The notes beneath the pieces were generated by a model. The model worked only from the letters and a program-made list of their open reading frames with translations. It did not search any database and was not told the DNA's origin. Below, piece by piece: positions 32,273-42,632 of a DNA stretch of 64,000 nt; within the stretch, counting starts at the first letter, position 1, and the number at the start of each line of letters is the position of its first letter. The position numbers were made by a program, and so were the translations under genes. This DNA comes from Sphingopyxis solisilvae (GTDB lineage: Bacteria > Pseudomonadota > Alphaproteobacteria > Sphingomonadales > Sphingomonadaceae): the NCBI RefSeq assembly GCF_015475875.1, contig NZ_JADKYM010000014.1, positions 28,244-92,243 of the forward strand, read 5' to 3'.

Positions 32273-34606
32273 ATGACGGAGGTTGCGGGCCCCGGGAAAG
32301 GTCGCGGGCGCAGCCGCACGGCGGCCCCGGCAACGCCCCAATGGTCGTTTGCGCCCGCGCCGATCGGCGCCGGCGGCGGTTTTGTCACCGGGGTCGATAT
32401 CGCCAGTGACGGCTCGCGCATGGTCTGCAACACCGACGTCTTCAACGGCTATATCCGCGAAGCCGGGGACACGCACTGGCGCCATCTGCTGCGCCGGGAC
32501 AATCTGCCCGCCGCCGATTATGACCCGAGACCCGACCATGGCAAGGTGCTGCGCGCGAAGTCGGCGGGGGGCGCCAACAACGGCAGCTATTGCACCCGTA
32601 TCGCCCCCTCGGATCCGCGCACCATCTACACCGCGTGGAACGGGCTTCTCTACCGGTCGGACGATGCCGGCGCGAGCTTCCGGCGGACGGCCCTGCCGCC
32701 AAAGGCGTTCCTCGCCGATACCGGGCCGTCACGCCGCTTCAACCGGTCGATCGACATCCATCCGCGCGACCCCGGCCGGCTCCTCGTCGGAACCAACGGC
32801 GATGGTTGTTATGCCTCCGGCGACGGATTTCGGACCTACCAGCGCCTCGATCTTCCCGACACCGCCCGCGACTTCAGCGACACGCCGGGCCGCTACCTTG
32901 TCGCCTGGGGCAAGGATGGCAGCGCGTGGGTCCATGTCTTCGGGGTCGGTCTCTATCATTCGGCCGCGGGTATCGGGGGGCAGTTTCTGTTTGCCGGCGG
33001 TCCGGCCACCGCATCCTGTCTCGTCGCCGCCGCCGACGGGGCGGTCTATGTCTGCCAGTTCCGGACCAGCGCCGCCCAGATCCCCGATGCCCTGCACATT
33101 CTGCGCGGCGGAACCTGGCGCCGGGCACCGGGCACACTCAACGCCGATCAGGTCGCGGTCAGTCCGTTCGATCCGCTGCATCTCATATGGGTCAACGAGA
33201 ATGGCGGTCAATGGTGGCAGAGCCGCGACGGCGGCGCGAGCTCGACCGAATTCGGCAAGCAGCAGCGCGGGCGAGGGGAGAGCGACTGGTTGTCGAACAG
33301 CGACAAGGCGCTCTTTCCGGCGCAGATCCTCTTCGATCCGGTGCGCGAAGGGCGCCTCTGGATCGCCGAAGGCGTCGGTATCAACTATTGCGACCTGCCG
33401 GCCGCTCCGGCCCGTCCGGTCGTCATCCAGGACTTCAACGCGGGCATTTCGGAATTTGTCGCGACCTGCGGGCTCTCGACCTCGGCGCAGGCCGCCCTTT
33501 TGCTCGGCGTCATGGACAAGGGGGTGTGGCAGGTCACCGACAGCGCAAACAACGGCTGGGCTTACAGCCCCCCGCCGGGACGGTCGGTCAACGCCAGCGC
33601 TGTCGTCCATCTGCGCAGCATCGACCATGCGCTCGACGATCCCGAATTTGTCGTCGGCCTGTTCCAGCAGGATGGCGGTAACGGCTGGTCGGACGACTGG
33701 GGCCGCTCTTTCACCCCTTTTCCTCCGCCGGCGGGCCGTCCCGGCTGGGCGCCCGGCGGCGATTGCGCCGTCTCGACGCGCGACAATATCATCATCGCGG
33801 AAGGCAATCGCGGCGGTGCCTGGTGGACCAAAAATGGCGGTCGCACGAGCGAGGACTGGCATCCGGTCGCCTTTGGCGGCTATTCGCCGGTCACCGACTG
33901 GCTCAACGCCTATTATGTCCACCGCGACTGCATCGCCGCCGACAAGACGCGGCCGGGGGTGTTTGCCGCGCTGGTGAACAATATCTACAAGCTGGCCGAC
34001 AACAGCGATGCCATCGGCCGCGATATTGCCGGCCTGTGGCTCAATCGCAACGGCGGCGAGGGCGACTGGGAGCAGCGCATCAAGGGAACGATCGCTCCGC
34101 TGGGATCGCAGCAGCATACACGCAGCCAGTTCTGGCAGGCACGGCTCGCGTATGTTCCAGGACATAGCGGTGAACTTCTCTACGCCAATTGTGAAGCGAG
34201 CAACCGCTACGATCAACTATTGTGGCTTGAGGGCGACGGCGCGAGGGTGCGCGGACTGCCCGCCTATCGCCTGAGCGCCTTTGACTTCGGCATGCCGGCC
34301 CCCGGAGCGACGCGCCCGGCGGTCTATTTTTATGGTGTGTCGGGCGGTGTCCAGGGACTTTATGTCAGTTTTGACTGGTTTACGACCAAGCCGCTCCTGA
34401 TCAGCCGGTTCCCAAACAACAGCATCGACACGGTTGCCATCGGCCTCGGGCTTGTCGCCGACAGGCATCGCTTCGGCCGCTGTTATCTGGGGTTCGGCGG
34501 CAATGGCTGGGTGCGCGCCGACCTGCAACCCGGCGCTGCCGAGGCGCTGGCAACCCATTCTCCACATTTAGCGGCTATGCCGGCATTTGAGCAGGCAAGG
34601 GCATGA
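32273..34606 (+). CDS. Large beta-propeller protein with Asp-box (BNR) repeats
   Basis: 777 residues from ATG 32273 (GTG 32267 is also possible; a stop lies at 32252). Several Asp-box-like turns are visible: LLYRSDDAGASFRR, WQSRDGGASS, WSDDWGRSF and WWTKNGGRTSEDW. This pattern is found in sialidase-, sortilin- and GH74-type propellers, so the protein probably folds as one or two seven-bladed propellers. It may bind or cleave a polysaccharide, possibly the one made by this locus. It has no recognisable signal peptide, which is odd for that role. Its stop overlaps the start of the priming transferase gene by four bases, so the two are co-translated. Confidence 0.75.
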   Translation: MTEVAGPGKGRGRSRTAAPATPQWSFAPAPIGAGGGFVTGVDIASDGSRMVCNTDVFNGYIREAGDTHWRHLLRRDNLPAADYDPRPDHGKVLRAKSAGGANNGSYCTRIAPSDPRTIYTAWNGLLYRSDDAGASFRRTALPPKAFLADTGPSRRFNRSIDIHPRDPGRLLVGTNGDGCYASGDGFRTYQRLDLPDTARDFSDTPGRYLVAWGKDGSAWVHVFGVGLYHSAAGIGGQFLFAGGPATASCLVAAADGAVYVCQFRTSAAQIPDALHILRGGTWRRAPGTLNADQVAVSPFDPLHLIWVNENGGQWWQSRDGGASSTEFGKQQRGRGESDWLSNSDKALFPAQILFDPVREGRLWIAEGVGINYCDLPAAPARPVVIQDFNAGISEFVATCGLSTSAQAALLLGVMDKGVWQVTDSANNGWAYSPPPGRSVNASAVVHLRSIDHALDDPEFVVGLFQQDGGNGWSDDWGRSFTPFPPPAGRPGWAPGGDCAVSTRDNIIIAEGNRGGAWWTKNGGRTSEDWHPVAFGGYSPVTDWLNAYYVHRDCIAADKTRPGVFAALVNNIYKLADNSDAIGRDIAGLWLNRNGGEGDWEQRIKGTIAPLGSQQHTRSQFWQARLAYVPGHSGELLYANCEASNRYDQLLWLEGDGARVRGLPAYRLSAFDFGMPAPGATRPAVYFYGVSGGVQGLYVSFDWFTTKPLLISRFPNNSIDTVAIGLGLVADRHRFGRCYLGFGGNGWVRADLQPGAAEALATHSPHLAAMPAFEQARA

Positions 34607-36018
34607 CGAAATTGGACGCGAAACTTTCCCCGGACAAGATTGCGCAACGCAGCGTTGGCGAGCCCGCGGCCCCCGCCGGTTATTTTCTCGCCACCGCGCG
34701 CGACAAGCGGACCTTTCTTTACCTGCTGTCGCTGCTGCTCGACATCCTGTCGCTCGTCGCGGGATATCTTGTGGCTTTGCAATGGCGCGACGAACAATGG
34801 CTGGCGGCAGGGGGCCAGTCGATCATCTATATCGCGCTGCCGATCTTCATCATGTTCGAAATCGCCCGCGAGGCGCAGGACAGCGAGACGCTCGCGAACC
34901 GGCTCGCCGCGATCCAGCGCTCGCTCGGCGCGCTCGGGGCGACCGCGATCGTCGTCATCGGCATGGGCTTTTTGTTCAAATCGGAAGATATCTCGCGCCT
35001 CGGCCTTGCCGTGACGTTCGGCGCGGCCGCCGTCTTTGTCATTGCCTCGAAATTCCTTATCGACGCATTGGCCAAAAAAATGATCGGCGCCGCGGTCGTC
35101 TCGACGATCCTCATCCTCGATGGCTTGCCCGCACGGCCCGAACCGCATGCCGATGTTGTCGATGTGACCGGAGACGATCTCTGGCCCGACCTCGATCGTC
35201 CCGACAAGATCGACCACCTCTCGCGGCTCATCTCCCCCTATGACCGGGTGATCGTTGCGTGCCGGTTCGAGCATCGTCCGGCGTGGGCGACCTTCCTCAG
35301 GGGCCATGATGTCGGCGGCGAGATCCTCTTCGATCGCGACCATCTCCATGGCGCGGTGGCGATCGGACAATATGACGATCGCGACACGATCATTCTCTCG
35401 CGCGGCCCGCTCGATCTCATGAACCGTATCCAGAAGCGGGCGCTCGATCTGGTTGTGGCGAGCCTGGCATCGATCCTGCTGCTGCCGCTGCTGCTGCTGG
35501 TCGCGCTCGCGATCCGCCTTGAATCGCCGGGGCCGGTGCTGTTCCGACAGCTGCGCGTCGGCCAGGGCAACCGGCAATTTCGCATCTTCAAATTCCGCTC
35601 GATGCACGTCGAGCGCAGCGATGCCGACGGTCACCGCTCGGCGTCGCGCGCCGACGACCGGATCACGCGCGTCGGGCGGATCATCCGCCGGACCAGCATT
35701 GACGAATTGCCGCAGCTGCTCAACGTCCTGCGCGGCGAGATGAGCATGGTCGGCCCGCGGCCCCACGCCCTGGGCTCGACGGCGGGAGACGAATTGTTCT
35801 GGCACGCCTCGCAGCAATATTGGCTGCGGCACGCCCTCAAACCCGGCATCACCGGACTTGCGCAAATCCGCGGCTTCCGCGGGGCTACCGAACAGGTCGA
35901 GGATCTCGCGCGCCGGGTGCGCTGCGACCTTGAATATCTCTCGAACTGGTCCTTGTGGGGCGATATTGCGATCATGCTGAAGACGATCCGCGTCGTCATC
36001 CATAAAAATGCCTATTGA
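34603..36018 (+). CDS. Undecaprenyl-phosphate sugar phosphotransferase (priming enzyme)
   Basis: 471 residues. Four N-terminal membrane segments (about 37-58, 73-88, 110-128, 132-150), a cytoplasmic middle part, a fifth segment (about 284-305) and the C-terminal bacterial sugar transferase domain with [33 protein letters not shown] and MVGPRPHA. It moves a sugar-1-phosphate, most often glucose or galactose, from UDP-sugar to undecaprenyl phosphate to start the repeat unit. GelB/SpsB play this part in sphingan loci. Its start overlaps the propeller gene. Confidence 0.93.
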   Translation: MTKLDAKLSPDKIAQRSVGEPAAPAGYFLATARDKRTFLYLLSLLLDILSLVAGYLVALQWRDEQWLAAGGQSIIYIALPIFIMFEIAREAQDSETLANRLAAIQRSLGALGATAIVVIGMGFLFKSEDISRLGLAVTFGAAAVFVIASKFLIDALAKKMIGAAVVSTILILDGLPARPEPHADVVDVTGDDLWPDLDRPDKIDHLSRLISPYDRVIVACRFEHRPAWATFLRGHDVGGEILFDRDHLHGAVAIGQYDDRDTIILSRGPLDLMNRIQKRALDLVVASLASILLLPLLLLVALAIRLESPGPVLFRQLRVGQGNRQFRIFKFRSMHVERSDADGHRSASRADDRITRVGRIIRRTSIDELPQLLNVLRGEMSMVGPRPHALGSTAGDELFWHASQQYWLRHALKPGITGLAQIRGFRGATEQVEDLARRVRCDLEYLSNWSLWGDIAIMLKTIRVVIHKNAY

Positions 36019-36138
36019 TATGCCGCGGCAAAGCCGGTGACCGGCTCCCGCCGAGGCCTTGCCGCGCCGGCGCGGATGATGCCGCGCGGCCCTTCGCTGC
36101 CGGTTGGCAGCACCCGTCGATTCTTCTAGGCGTCGCTG

Positions 36139-37491
36139 ATGCGCATCGTCGGTATCTTGCTAGTCCTGTTGTCGATTCCGGCCTTCATCGCTTGGCTGCG
36201 CCTCTATCCGCGCCAGCGCAAATGGGCTTATCTCGCCATCGGGCTGCTTCCCTTCGTTATCGGCGCCTTCAACCTCGATGCAGCGCTGCTCAACTGGGAC
36301 GGCTGGCCCGGTTATGTCAAAGGCATGGTCGTCTCGCTGCTCGACACGCTCGCCTTCGCCATTCTTGTCACCAGCAGGCGGCCTTTTGCCGGGCTGCCAC
36401 TGCTCGGCGTGTTCCTGTTCTATATTTTGGCAGCCTGTGTCTCGGTGGCCGTCTCGACCTTGCCGATGAGCTCGGCCTTTTATGCCTTTCAGCTACTTCG
36501 CGTCCTCCTCGTCTTCGCAGCCGTCGCAAGTTTCGCCGGCCAGCCGGGGGCGGTACGCTGGCTGTGTATCGGTCTTGCGCTCGGCGCGATATTCCAGGGC
36601 GTGATGACCATCGAGCAGAAATTTTCCGGCGCGGTCCAGGCCAGCGGCACGATGGGGCACCAGAATCTTCTCGGCCTGATGCTGCATTTTGTCACTCTGC
36701 CGCTGCTCGCGCTGCTCCTCGCCGGCGAGCGCAACAAGCTCATCATGCTCGGCGTGCTCGCTGCGCTGATCGCGGTTGCCCTCGGCGTGTCGCGCGGGGC
36801 GATCGGCTTTGTCGCGCTCGGGATCGCCTTGCTGTTCCTGTTATCGATGGTGCGGCGGGCTACCGCGCACAAATGGAAGATCGTCGGACTTGCCGTCCTC
36901 GCGATGGCGGTCGTGGTCCCGATTACCGTCTCCAGTATTCAGGAACGCTTCGTCAGTCGTTCGGTGTACGAGGGCCCGGATGGCGAACGGCTTGCGTTCG
37001 AGCGCGCCGCACAGATGATGTGGGACGACCATCCGCTCGGGGTCGGCGCCAATCAATATGTCGTCACCGCCAATGCCCAGGGCTATTCGGCGCGGGCAGG
37101 CGTGATCTGGAATTATGCGAGCCGATCGACCAATGTTCATCATCTATACCTGCTGACCGGCGCCGAGATGGGATGGCTCGGCTTCATCGCGCTGCTCGCG
37201 TTTCTCGCCTGGCCGGTGGCGCGCGGGTTCCATTTCGCCTTCCTTCACCGCCGCGATCCGCGGGGCGACGTCGTGCTCGGCGCGAGCATTGCGATATTTG
37301 TCACGGCGTTGCACGGCTTGATCGAATGGGTGCTGGTTACCGGACATGCGCAATATGTTCTCGCCATTTCGATGGGCATCATCGCCGGCAGCATCCGCCA
37401 GCATCGCCGCGAACTGGTTGCGCGAAGACAAGCGAAGGCGGCGCGCCGACCGGTCGCGGCGCCCGCGGTGAAGCGCCATGTCGCAGCATAG
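36139..37491 (+). CDS. O-antigen ligase/polymerase family protein (Wzy-like)
   Basis: 450 residues, about eleven membrane segments. The central part holds GTMGHQNLLGLMLHF and the large periplasmic loop ERLAFERAAQMMWDDHPLGV to NVHHLYLL, features of the O-antigen ligase/polymerase family. In this setting, next to a flippase and a Wzz, it probably polymerises the lipid-linked repeat units in the periplasm. A WaaL-type ligase is the alternative. The 120-base gap upstream holds no gene. Confidence 0.88.
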   Translation: MRIVGILLVLLSIPAFIAWLRLYPRQRKWAYLAIGLLPFVIGAFNLDAALLNWDGWPGYVKGMVVSLLDTLAFAILVTSRRPFAGLPLLGVFLFYILAACVSVAVSTLPMSSAFYAFQLLRVLLVFAAVASFAGQPGAVRWLCIGLALGAIFQGVMTIEQKFSGAVQASGTMGHQNLLGLMLHFVTLPLLALLLAGERNKLIMLGVLAALIAVALGVSRGAIGFVALGIALLFLLSMVRRATAHKWKIVGLAVLAMAVVVPITVSSIQERFVSRSVYEGPDGERLAFERAAQMMWDDHPLGVGANQYVVTANAQGYSARAGVIWNYASRSTNVHHLYLLTGAEMGWLGFIALLAFLAWPVARGFHFAFLHRRDPRGDVVLGASIAIFVTALHGLIEWVLVTGHAQYVLAISMGIIAGSIRQHRRELVARRQAKAARRPVAAPAVKRHVAA

Positions 37492-37671
37492 CCGGTGTGA
37501 GCCCGCCGCGCCCCGCGCCGCTTATTTCCGGGCATGGCCTCTGCCGCGAGGCCGGGTGCCCCTGTCCGTCGGCCCCGGCGCTGCCGGGCGCCGTGCCGCA
37601 GCGCTCCTTCGGATAATCCCGAACCGCTGTCCGGTCCACGCCCGCATCGTGGACGAAGACAAGTCTGCCAG

Positions 37672-39096
37672 GTGACGGAACCCCGCAAACCTGCCGCACC
37701 GGCCGCCGGCCGCTGGTTCGCCGCAGTGCGGGGCTTCGCCGGGTCGCGCCAGGCGCTTTTCGGTGCGGCTGGCTGGATCACCCTCACTTATGTTGCGCAG
37801 CAGTTCCTCCGCCTCTTCACCAATATCATCCTCGCCTGGCTGCTGGCTCCGGCCCTGCTCGGCACCATGCTCCTGATCAATACGCTGCGCACTGCAGGGG
37901 AACTGCTGACCGACGTCGGGGTCGGACAAAGCATCGTCAACAACCGGCGCGGCAACGAGCCGGCCTTCTACAACACGGCCTGGACCATCCAGATCGTGCG
38001 CGGCTTGATCCTGTATGTCATCGCGATGGCGCTCACTGTTCCGATCGCGCGCGGCTACGACAATCCCGAACTTCTTGTCCTCCTTCCCGCGGTGGCCCCG
38101 GTCTTCATCCTCACCGGCCTCACCTCGCCATCGCGCTTCCTGCTGCAAAAGCAGCTCGAAATCCGCAAGCTCGCGCTTTTCGATTTGGCCTCGGCGGTGT
38201 TTGGCGCGCTCGTCCAGATCGCGCTGGCTTATTATATGCCAACGATCTGGGCCCTCATTTGGGGATTGTTGATCGGTACCGCAGTGCCCGCTGTCGCGAG
38301 CTTCTTCCTGATCGACTGGCGTTCGCACCATTTGCGCTGGGAAGGAGAGGCGGTTCGCGCCATTCTTCACTTCGGCAAATGGATCTTTTTCTCGTCGCTC
38401 ATCTACTTCCTCGCGATGAATTTCGACCGCCTCTATTTCGCCAGCGCGGTCTCGCTGACCCTGCTCGGGATTTACGGTATTGCGCGCACATTTGCCGACA
38501 CCGTCGTCCAGTTTTTCCAGCGCATTGGCAATCTGCTGATTTTTCCCAAGGTCTCGGCCACCGCCCAACGCGGCCAAGATCTCCAGCGCGCCATCCGTCC
38601 GGTACGGCTGGCAACCCTGCTGCTGGCGGCGGTGAGCCTCGCTTTCGCGGTCGCGATCGCCGATATCTTTGTCTATTTCGTCTATGACCCGCGCTACCAC
38701 GCCGCCGGCCTGATCCTTGCCATCCTGCTTTTCGGTAGCTGGTTCGGAATTCTCGCTGCCATCGCCGACGCCATGATGATGGGGATCGGCAAACCTTCGG
38801 TCGTCGCGTTCAGCAATGCGGGCAAGCTCGCCGTCATCGTCGTTGCCCTGACCTGGGTCCTGCCGCGTTACGGCATGAATGCCGCCTTGCTTGCATTTGT
38901 CTTCGCCGACGCGGTCCGATATGCGATGCTGGCGTGGCAGAAGCGCAGCGTCGGGCTGAGCTTTCTTCGCCAGGATGCCGCTTTGACCATATTGTTCGTC
39001 CTGTTGATCATATTCTTTCGCGAAGCCACGATGCTGGCAGGATGGACCACGGGGGTCGGGGGATGGCTCGAACAGGCGCGGCAGCCCTATGAATAG
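37672..39096 (+). CDS. Polysaccharide flippase (Wzx/MOP superfamily)
   Basis: 474 residues from GTG 37672; the frame stays open to 37534 but that extension is Arg/Pro-rich. About twelve to fourteen membrane segments. The N-terminal helix pair ends in ILAWLLAPALLGTMLL and the conserved GVGQSIV; later segments include FGKWIFFSSLIYFLAMNFDR. It carries the undecaprenyl-linked repeat unit across the inner membrane. The gene overlaps the next transferase gene by eight bases. Confidence 0.9.
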   Translation: MTEPRKPAAPAAGRWFAAVRGFAGSRQALFGAAGWITLTYVAQQFLRLFTNIILAWLLAPALLGTMLLINTLRTAGELLTDVGVGQSIVNNRRGNEPAFYNTAWTIQIVRGLILYVIAMALTVPIARGYDNPELLVLLPAVAPVFILTGLTSPSRFLLQKQLEIRKLALFDLASAVFGALVQIALAYYMPTIWALIWGLLIGTAVPAVASFFLIDWRSHHLRWEGEAVRAILHFGKWIFFSSLIYFLAMNFDRLYFASAVSLTLLGIYGIARTFADTVVQFFQRIGNLLIFPKVSATAQRGQDLQRAIRPVRLATLLLAAVSLAFAVAIADIFVYFVYDPRYHAAGLILAILLFGSWFGILAAIADAMMMGIGKPSVVAFSNAGKLAVIVVALTWVLPRYGMNAALLAFVFADAVRYAMLAWQKRSVGLSFLRQDAALTILFVLLIIFFREATMLAGWTTGVGGWLEQARQPYE

Positions 39097-40057
39097 CAAC
39101 CTCAAAATGGGGATCGTCGCAATCGGCCGCAACGAGGGCGAGCGCCTGAAGCAGTGTCTACGCTCGATCCCCGCCGACATTCCCGTGGCCTATGTCGACA
39201 GTGCCTCGAGCGACGGCAGCGCGGCGTTCGCGCGAAGCATGAAGGCGATTGTCGTCGAACTCGATCTTGCAACCCCCTTTACCGCGGCCCGGGCGCGCAA
39301 CGCCGGCCGCGATGCGCTTCTCGATCAATGGCCCCATCTGAAATATATCCAGTTCGTCGACGGCGACTGCGAGTTTGAACCGGGATGGCTTTCGGAAGCG
39401 ATGCAGTTTCTCGAACAGGAGCCGTCGGCGGCGGTCGTGTGCGGCCGTCGCCGCGAGCGCTATCCCGAGCGCAGCATTTATAACCGGATGTGCGACCGCG
39501 AATGGAATACACCGATCGGCGAGGCCGATGCATGCGGCGGAGATGCCATGTTCCGCGTGTCCGCGCTCGCGCAGCTGCGCGGCTATGATCCCAAAATGAT
39601 CGCGGGAGAGGAACCCGAGCTTTGCCACCGGCTCCGCGGTCTGGGCTGGCGGATCTGGCGGATCGACTGTCCGATGACGATCCATGACGCCGACATGCAT
39701 CGGCCCCGGCAATGGTGGCGCCGCACCATACGCAGCGGTTTTGGCTATGCCCAGGTCTGGAACAAGACACGGGCGGGGGGCGAGGACCCTCTCTATGCGC
39801 GCCAGCTCATCAGCGCGCTGTTCTGGACCTTCGGTGTTACCGCGATCGGACTGGCTGCGGCGCTCATCACCGGCCCGCTGGGGCTGCTCGCTGCACCCTT
39901 GCTGTGGATCATCCAACTCGCGCGCCTGGCACGACGCGGCGGGATCATTTGGGCTGCCCATCTGCTTGCTGGCAAATTTGCCGAGACGATCGGCATCCTT
40001 CGCTTTCTGCTCACAAGCCTGCGCGGACGCAGCCAGGGCGCGATTTTCTACAAATGA
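39089..40057 (+). CDS. Glycosyltransferase family 2
   Basis: 322 residues. GT-A fold: IVAIGRNEGERLKQCL at the N-terminus, DSASSDGS, the metal-binding VDGDCEF, CGGDAMFR and EEPELCHRLRGLGWR. Hydrophobic helices in the last 80 residues place it at the membrane. It adds one sugar to the growing lipid-linked repeat unit on the cytoplasmic side; the donor cannot be told. It overlaps the flippase gene upstream and the GT4 gene downstream (ATGA). Confidence 0.9.
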   Translation: MNSNLKMGIVAIGRNEGERLKQCLRSIPADIPVAYVDSASSDGSAAFARSMKAIVVELDLATPFTAARARNAGRDALLDQWPHLKYIQFVDGDCEFEPGWLSEAMQFLEQEPSAAVVCGRRRERYPERSIYNRMCDREWNTPIGEADACGGDAMFRVSALAQLRGYDPKMIAGEEPELCHRLRGLGWRIWRIDCPMTIHDADMHRPRQWWRRTIRSGFGYAQVWNKTRAGGEDPLYARQLISALFWTFGVTAIGLAAALITGPLGLLAAPLLWIIQLARLARRGGIIWAAHLLAGKFAETIGILRFLLTSLRGRSQGAIFYK

Positions 40058-41238
40058 TCCCGATCGCCTATCTGGTAAGCGAGTATGACGCTCCGTCGCA
40101 TACCTTTGTCCGCCGCGAAGTTGCGGCCTTGCGCGCGCAGGGTCTCGAGATTGTTCCGTTCAGCGTCCGGCGCGGGGAAACGGGGCCCAGCGAAGCCGTA
40201 ACGCTGCTCGGCCGCTCGTCCTTCGCCTATCTCGCCGCATTAGGGCGGGCGTTGCTGACCCGGCCAAGGCGGACGGCCGCCGTCTGGTGGCTGGCCCAGC
40301 GTCACCGGCCCCCCGGCTGGAGAGCCTTGTTGTGGGCCCAGTTTCATTTCGTCGAAGCGGTGCTCCTCGCCTCGATGCTCGAAGCATCAGGCGCAAGGCG
40401 GCTCCACGTCCATTTTGCCAACAGCGGCGCAACAGTCGGGATGCTCGCCGCCGAGCTTGCGCGCCTGCCCTGGAGTCTGACGCTCCACGGCATTTCCGAA
40501 ACCGATTATCCGGCAGGGCTGCTGCTGGCCGCGAAGATCGAGCGGGCGTCGTTCGTCGCCTGTGCGAGCTATTTCATGCGCGCCCAGGCGATGCGGTTGG
40601 TGGATGCCGGGCATTGGGCAAAAATGAGCGTCGTGCGCTGCGGGATCGATCTTGCGGCCCTGCCGGCGCCCCCGCCGTCCGCCACCGGCCCAGCCGCCCG
40701 GATCGTCTGTGTCGGGCGCCTGTCACCCGAAAAAGGCTATGACGGGCTGCTTGGTGCGCTGGCGGCGACCGCCGCAGCCGGCGCCGAGTTTGAAGTCGAA
40801 GTCATTGGCGGCGGCCCGCTTCTCGAACCTTTGCGGGCACGGGCGGCGGCGCTGGGTCTTGGCGGCCGCGTCCGCTTTGGCGGAGCGATGGGCGAAACCG
40901 ACACGCTCGCCCGGATCGCCGCGGCCGACTTTCTTGTCCTGCCGAGCCTCATGGAAGGGCTCCCGGTGGTCTTGATGGAAGCAATGGCGCTCGGCAAGCC
41001 GGTGGTCGCGAGCCGCGTCGCCGGCATTCCCGAGCTGGTGGAAGACGGACTCTCGGGATTCATGTTTGCACCCTCGGACTGGGAGGAGCTTGCCGCGCAA
41101 CTGGCGCGAATGATGGCGGCGCGCGGCGACTGGGCCGCGATGGGACGACATGGCCGGCAGCGGGTGGAAGCGGCGTTTTGCGCCGATGGTGCGGCAGCGC
41201 AAATGGCGCAGCTATTCGCCGGTTCGCCCGGCCGCTGA
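40054..41238 (+). CDS. Glycosyltransferase family 4 (GT-B)
   Basis: 394 residues from the ATG that overlaps the previous stop (ATGA). GT-B fold: N-terminal MIPIAYLVSEYDAPSHTFVR, the linker after residue 200, then VGRLSPEKGYDGLL and the donor-site motif EGLPVVLMEAMALGKPVV with the E-x7-E pair. Retaining transferase, probably adding the next sugar of the repeat unit. It is the last gene of the plus-strand run that starts at the propeller gene. Confidence 0.9.
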   Translation: MIPIAYLVSEYDAPSHTFVRREVAALRAQGLEIVPFSVRRGETGPSEAVTLLGRSSFAYLAALGRALLTRPRRTAAVWWLAQRHRPPGWRALLWAQFHFVEAVLLASMLEASGARRLHVHFANSGATVGMLAAELARLPWSLTLHGISETDYPAGLLLAAKIERASFVACASYFMRAQAMRLVDAGHWAKMSVVRCGIDLAALPAPPPSATGPAARIVCVGRLSPEKGYDGLLGALAATAAAGAEFEVEVIGGGPLLEPLRARAAALGLGGRVRFGGAMGETDTLARIAAADFLVLPSLMEGLPVVLMEAMALGKPVVASRVAGIPELVEDGLSGFMFAPSDWEELAAQLARMMAARGDWAAMGRHGRQRVEAAFCADGAAAQMAQLFAGSPGR

Positions 41239-41380
41239 GCGCGGCCTGGCGGCTTTGATCGGTCCGGATCGTCAGGCTTTTCGGGCGGCGCCAGCGACGG
41301 CGAGCGGGTTCGGCGATCTGCCGATCGCCCGCTGCCCTGTGGCAGCCCGTCCCGGCAATGCGCTCCGTCGCAAGCCGCGC

Positions 41381-42415
41381 CTACCAGTAATCGGCGGCAT
41401 GCCGGCGTTTCAGGATGCGGTTCGCGCGCAGGCCGGGCCAAAGTCCGAGCAGGCTGGCCGCCACCGAAAAGGGCAGGCGCACGAGGAGCGCGCCGAAGCC
41501 GACGCCGCGCAGATTGTGGAGACGCCAGGTCAGCATGCGCGGTGGCAGCACCCAGAATTTGTCCGCGACGCGACTTTCGATCAAGCGGTCCACCCACTGC
41601 GGATCGCGCTCGTTACGCTCCCTGATAAATTGGCCGACATGCTCGCTATGCACTCCGCCCCACAAATATTCGCAGATCCAGCCATTGATAATCGTTCCGA
41701 CCGTCATGCGTGTCTCGTGGCGGAAGAAGCCGGTGATCGAGTGCGCTTCGAAATAATGCGTGGGGCGGGGGACCTGCGCAACCAGGGCGTGATTGGGCAG
41801 CCGCGAGAAGCCGTCGGTGTGAATCATCGCCGACAGCAAGCCATCCTCGCCGGGGGTGGGGACGGGGAGCCAGATCTTGCGCAATTCGGCCATGCGGGCG
41901 GCGTAAAGCGACCCGTTGATCGCATGCGACGTGACCGACTGTTCCGAGACGATCAGCGAAAAACGGTCGACCAGCGACTTGCGGGGCTTTTTGGCAATAT
42001 CTTTCACCGGCTGACCGGATACCGCCACCAGCGAGGAGGCACCGGCCAGCTGCGTCACCATCTCCTCGAGCACCCGGTCGTCGACCAGTTCGATATCCGC
42101 ATCGACAAAAATGGCGATATCGCCGTCGGCATCGAGCAACTCGTGCACCGCGAGGTTCCACGAGCGGGCTTTGCCGCCAAGCGGCGTCTCGTGGATCAAC
42201 AGCGCCGTCGTCGCATGCCGTTTGAAGGCGGCGCGAAAAGCCGTGTCGGCGGCCGAAGCTGTGTCGTCCGTGCAGCCATTGGCGACGACGACGATCTGAA
42301 ACCGGTTCGGCGTTGTGAACAGCGTCTGGCTGGCGAGCTGCGATGCGAGCCGTTCGACGACCGCGCCTTCGTTGCGCGCGATCACGCATATCGAGAATTT
42401 CAAGCCCTGGACCAT
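41381..42415 (-). CDS. Glycosyltransferase family 2
   Basis: 344 residues. FSICVIARNEGAVVERLA at the N-terminus, VVVANGCTDDT, the metal-binding IFVDADIELVDD, then PTPGEDGLLSAMI and a C-terminal hydrophobic stretch (about 310-335). Inverting GT-A enzyme. It converges with the GT4 gene and is separated by 217 bases from the kinase gene, also on the minus strand. The RRHAADYW end is basic. Confidence 0.88.
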   Translation of the reverse strand: MVQGLKFSICVIARNEGAVVERLASQLASQTLFTTPNRFQIVVVANGCTDDTASAADTAFRAAFKRHATTALLIHETPLGGKARSWNLAVHELLDADGDIAIFVDADIELVDDRVLEEMVTQLAGASSLVAVSGQPVKDIAKKPRKSLVDRFSLIVSEQSVTSHAINGSLYAARMAELRKIWLPVPTPGEDGLLSAMIHTDGFSRLPNHALVAQVPRPTHYFEAHSITGFFRHETRMTVGTIINGWICEYLWGGVHSEHVGQFIRERNERDPQWVDRLIESRVADKFWVLPPRMLTWRLHNLRGVGFGALLVRLPFSVAASLLGLWPGLRANRILKRRHAADYW

Positions 42416-42632
42416 TGAAACTTCTCTAGCATGTCACGGTCGGGCTGCAATTGGCGGACGTTCCGGCCGACCCGAGGTCCGGCGCCGGGGCGGCGCAAAA
42501 TATATGGGGGTGATGCCACGTCATCGCGTCACTGCCCTCGCGGCGAAGGGGATCAGGCGGTGCCGGCCCGGTGCCGACGAGGATTTGCCGAATCGCCCGC
42601 ATGCCATGGTTCGAACCGGAGCAACGCTACGC

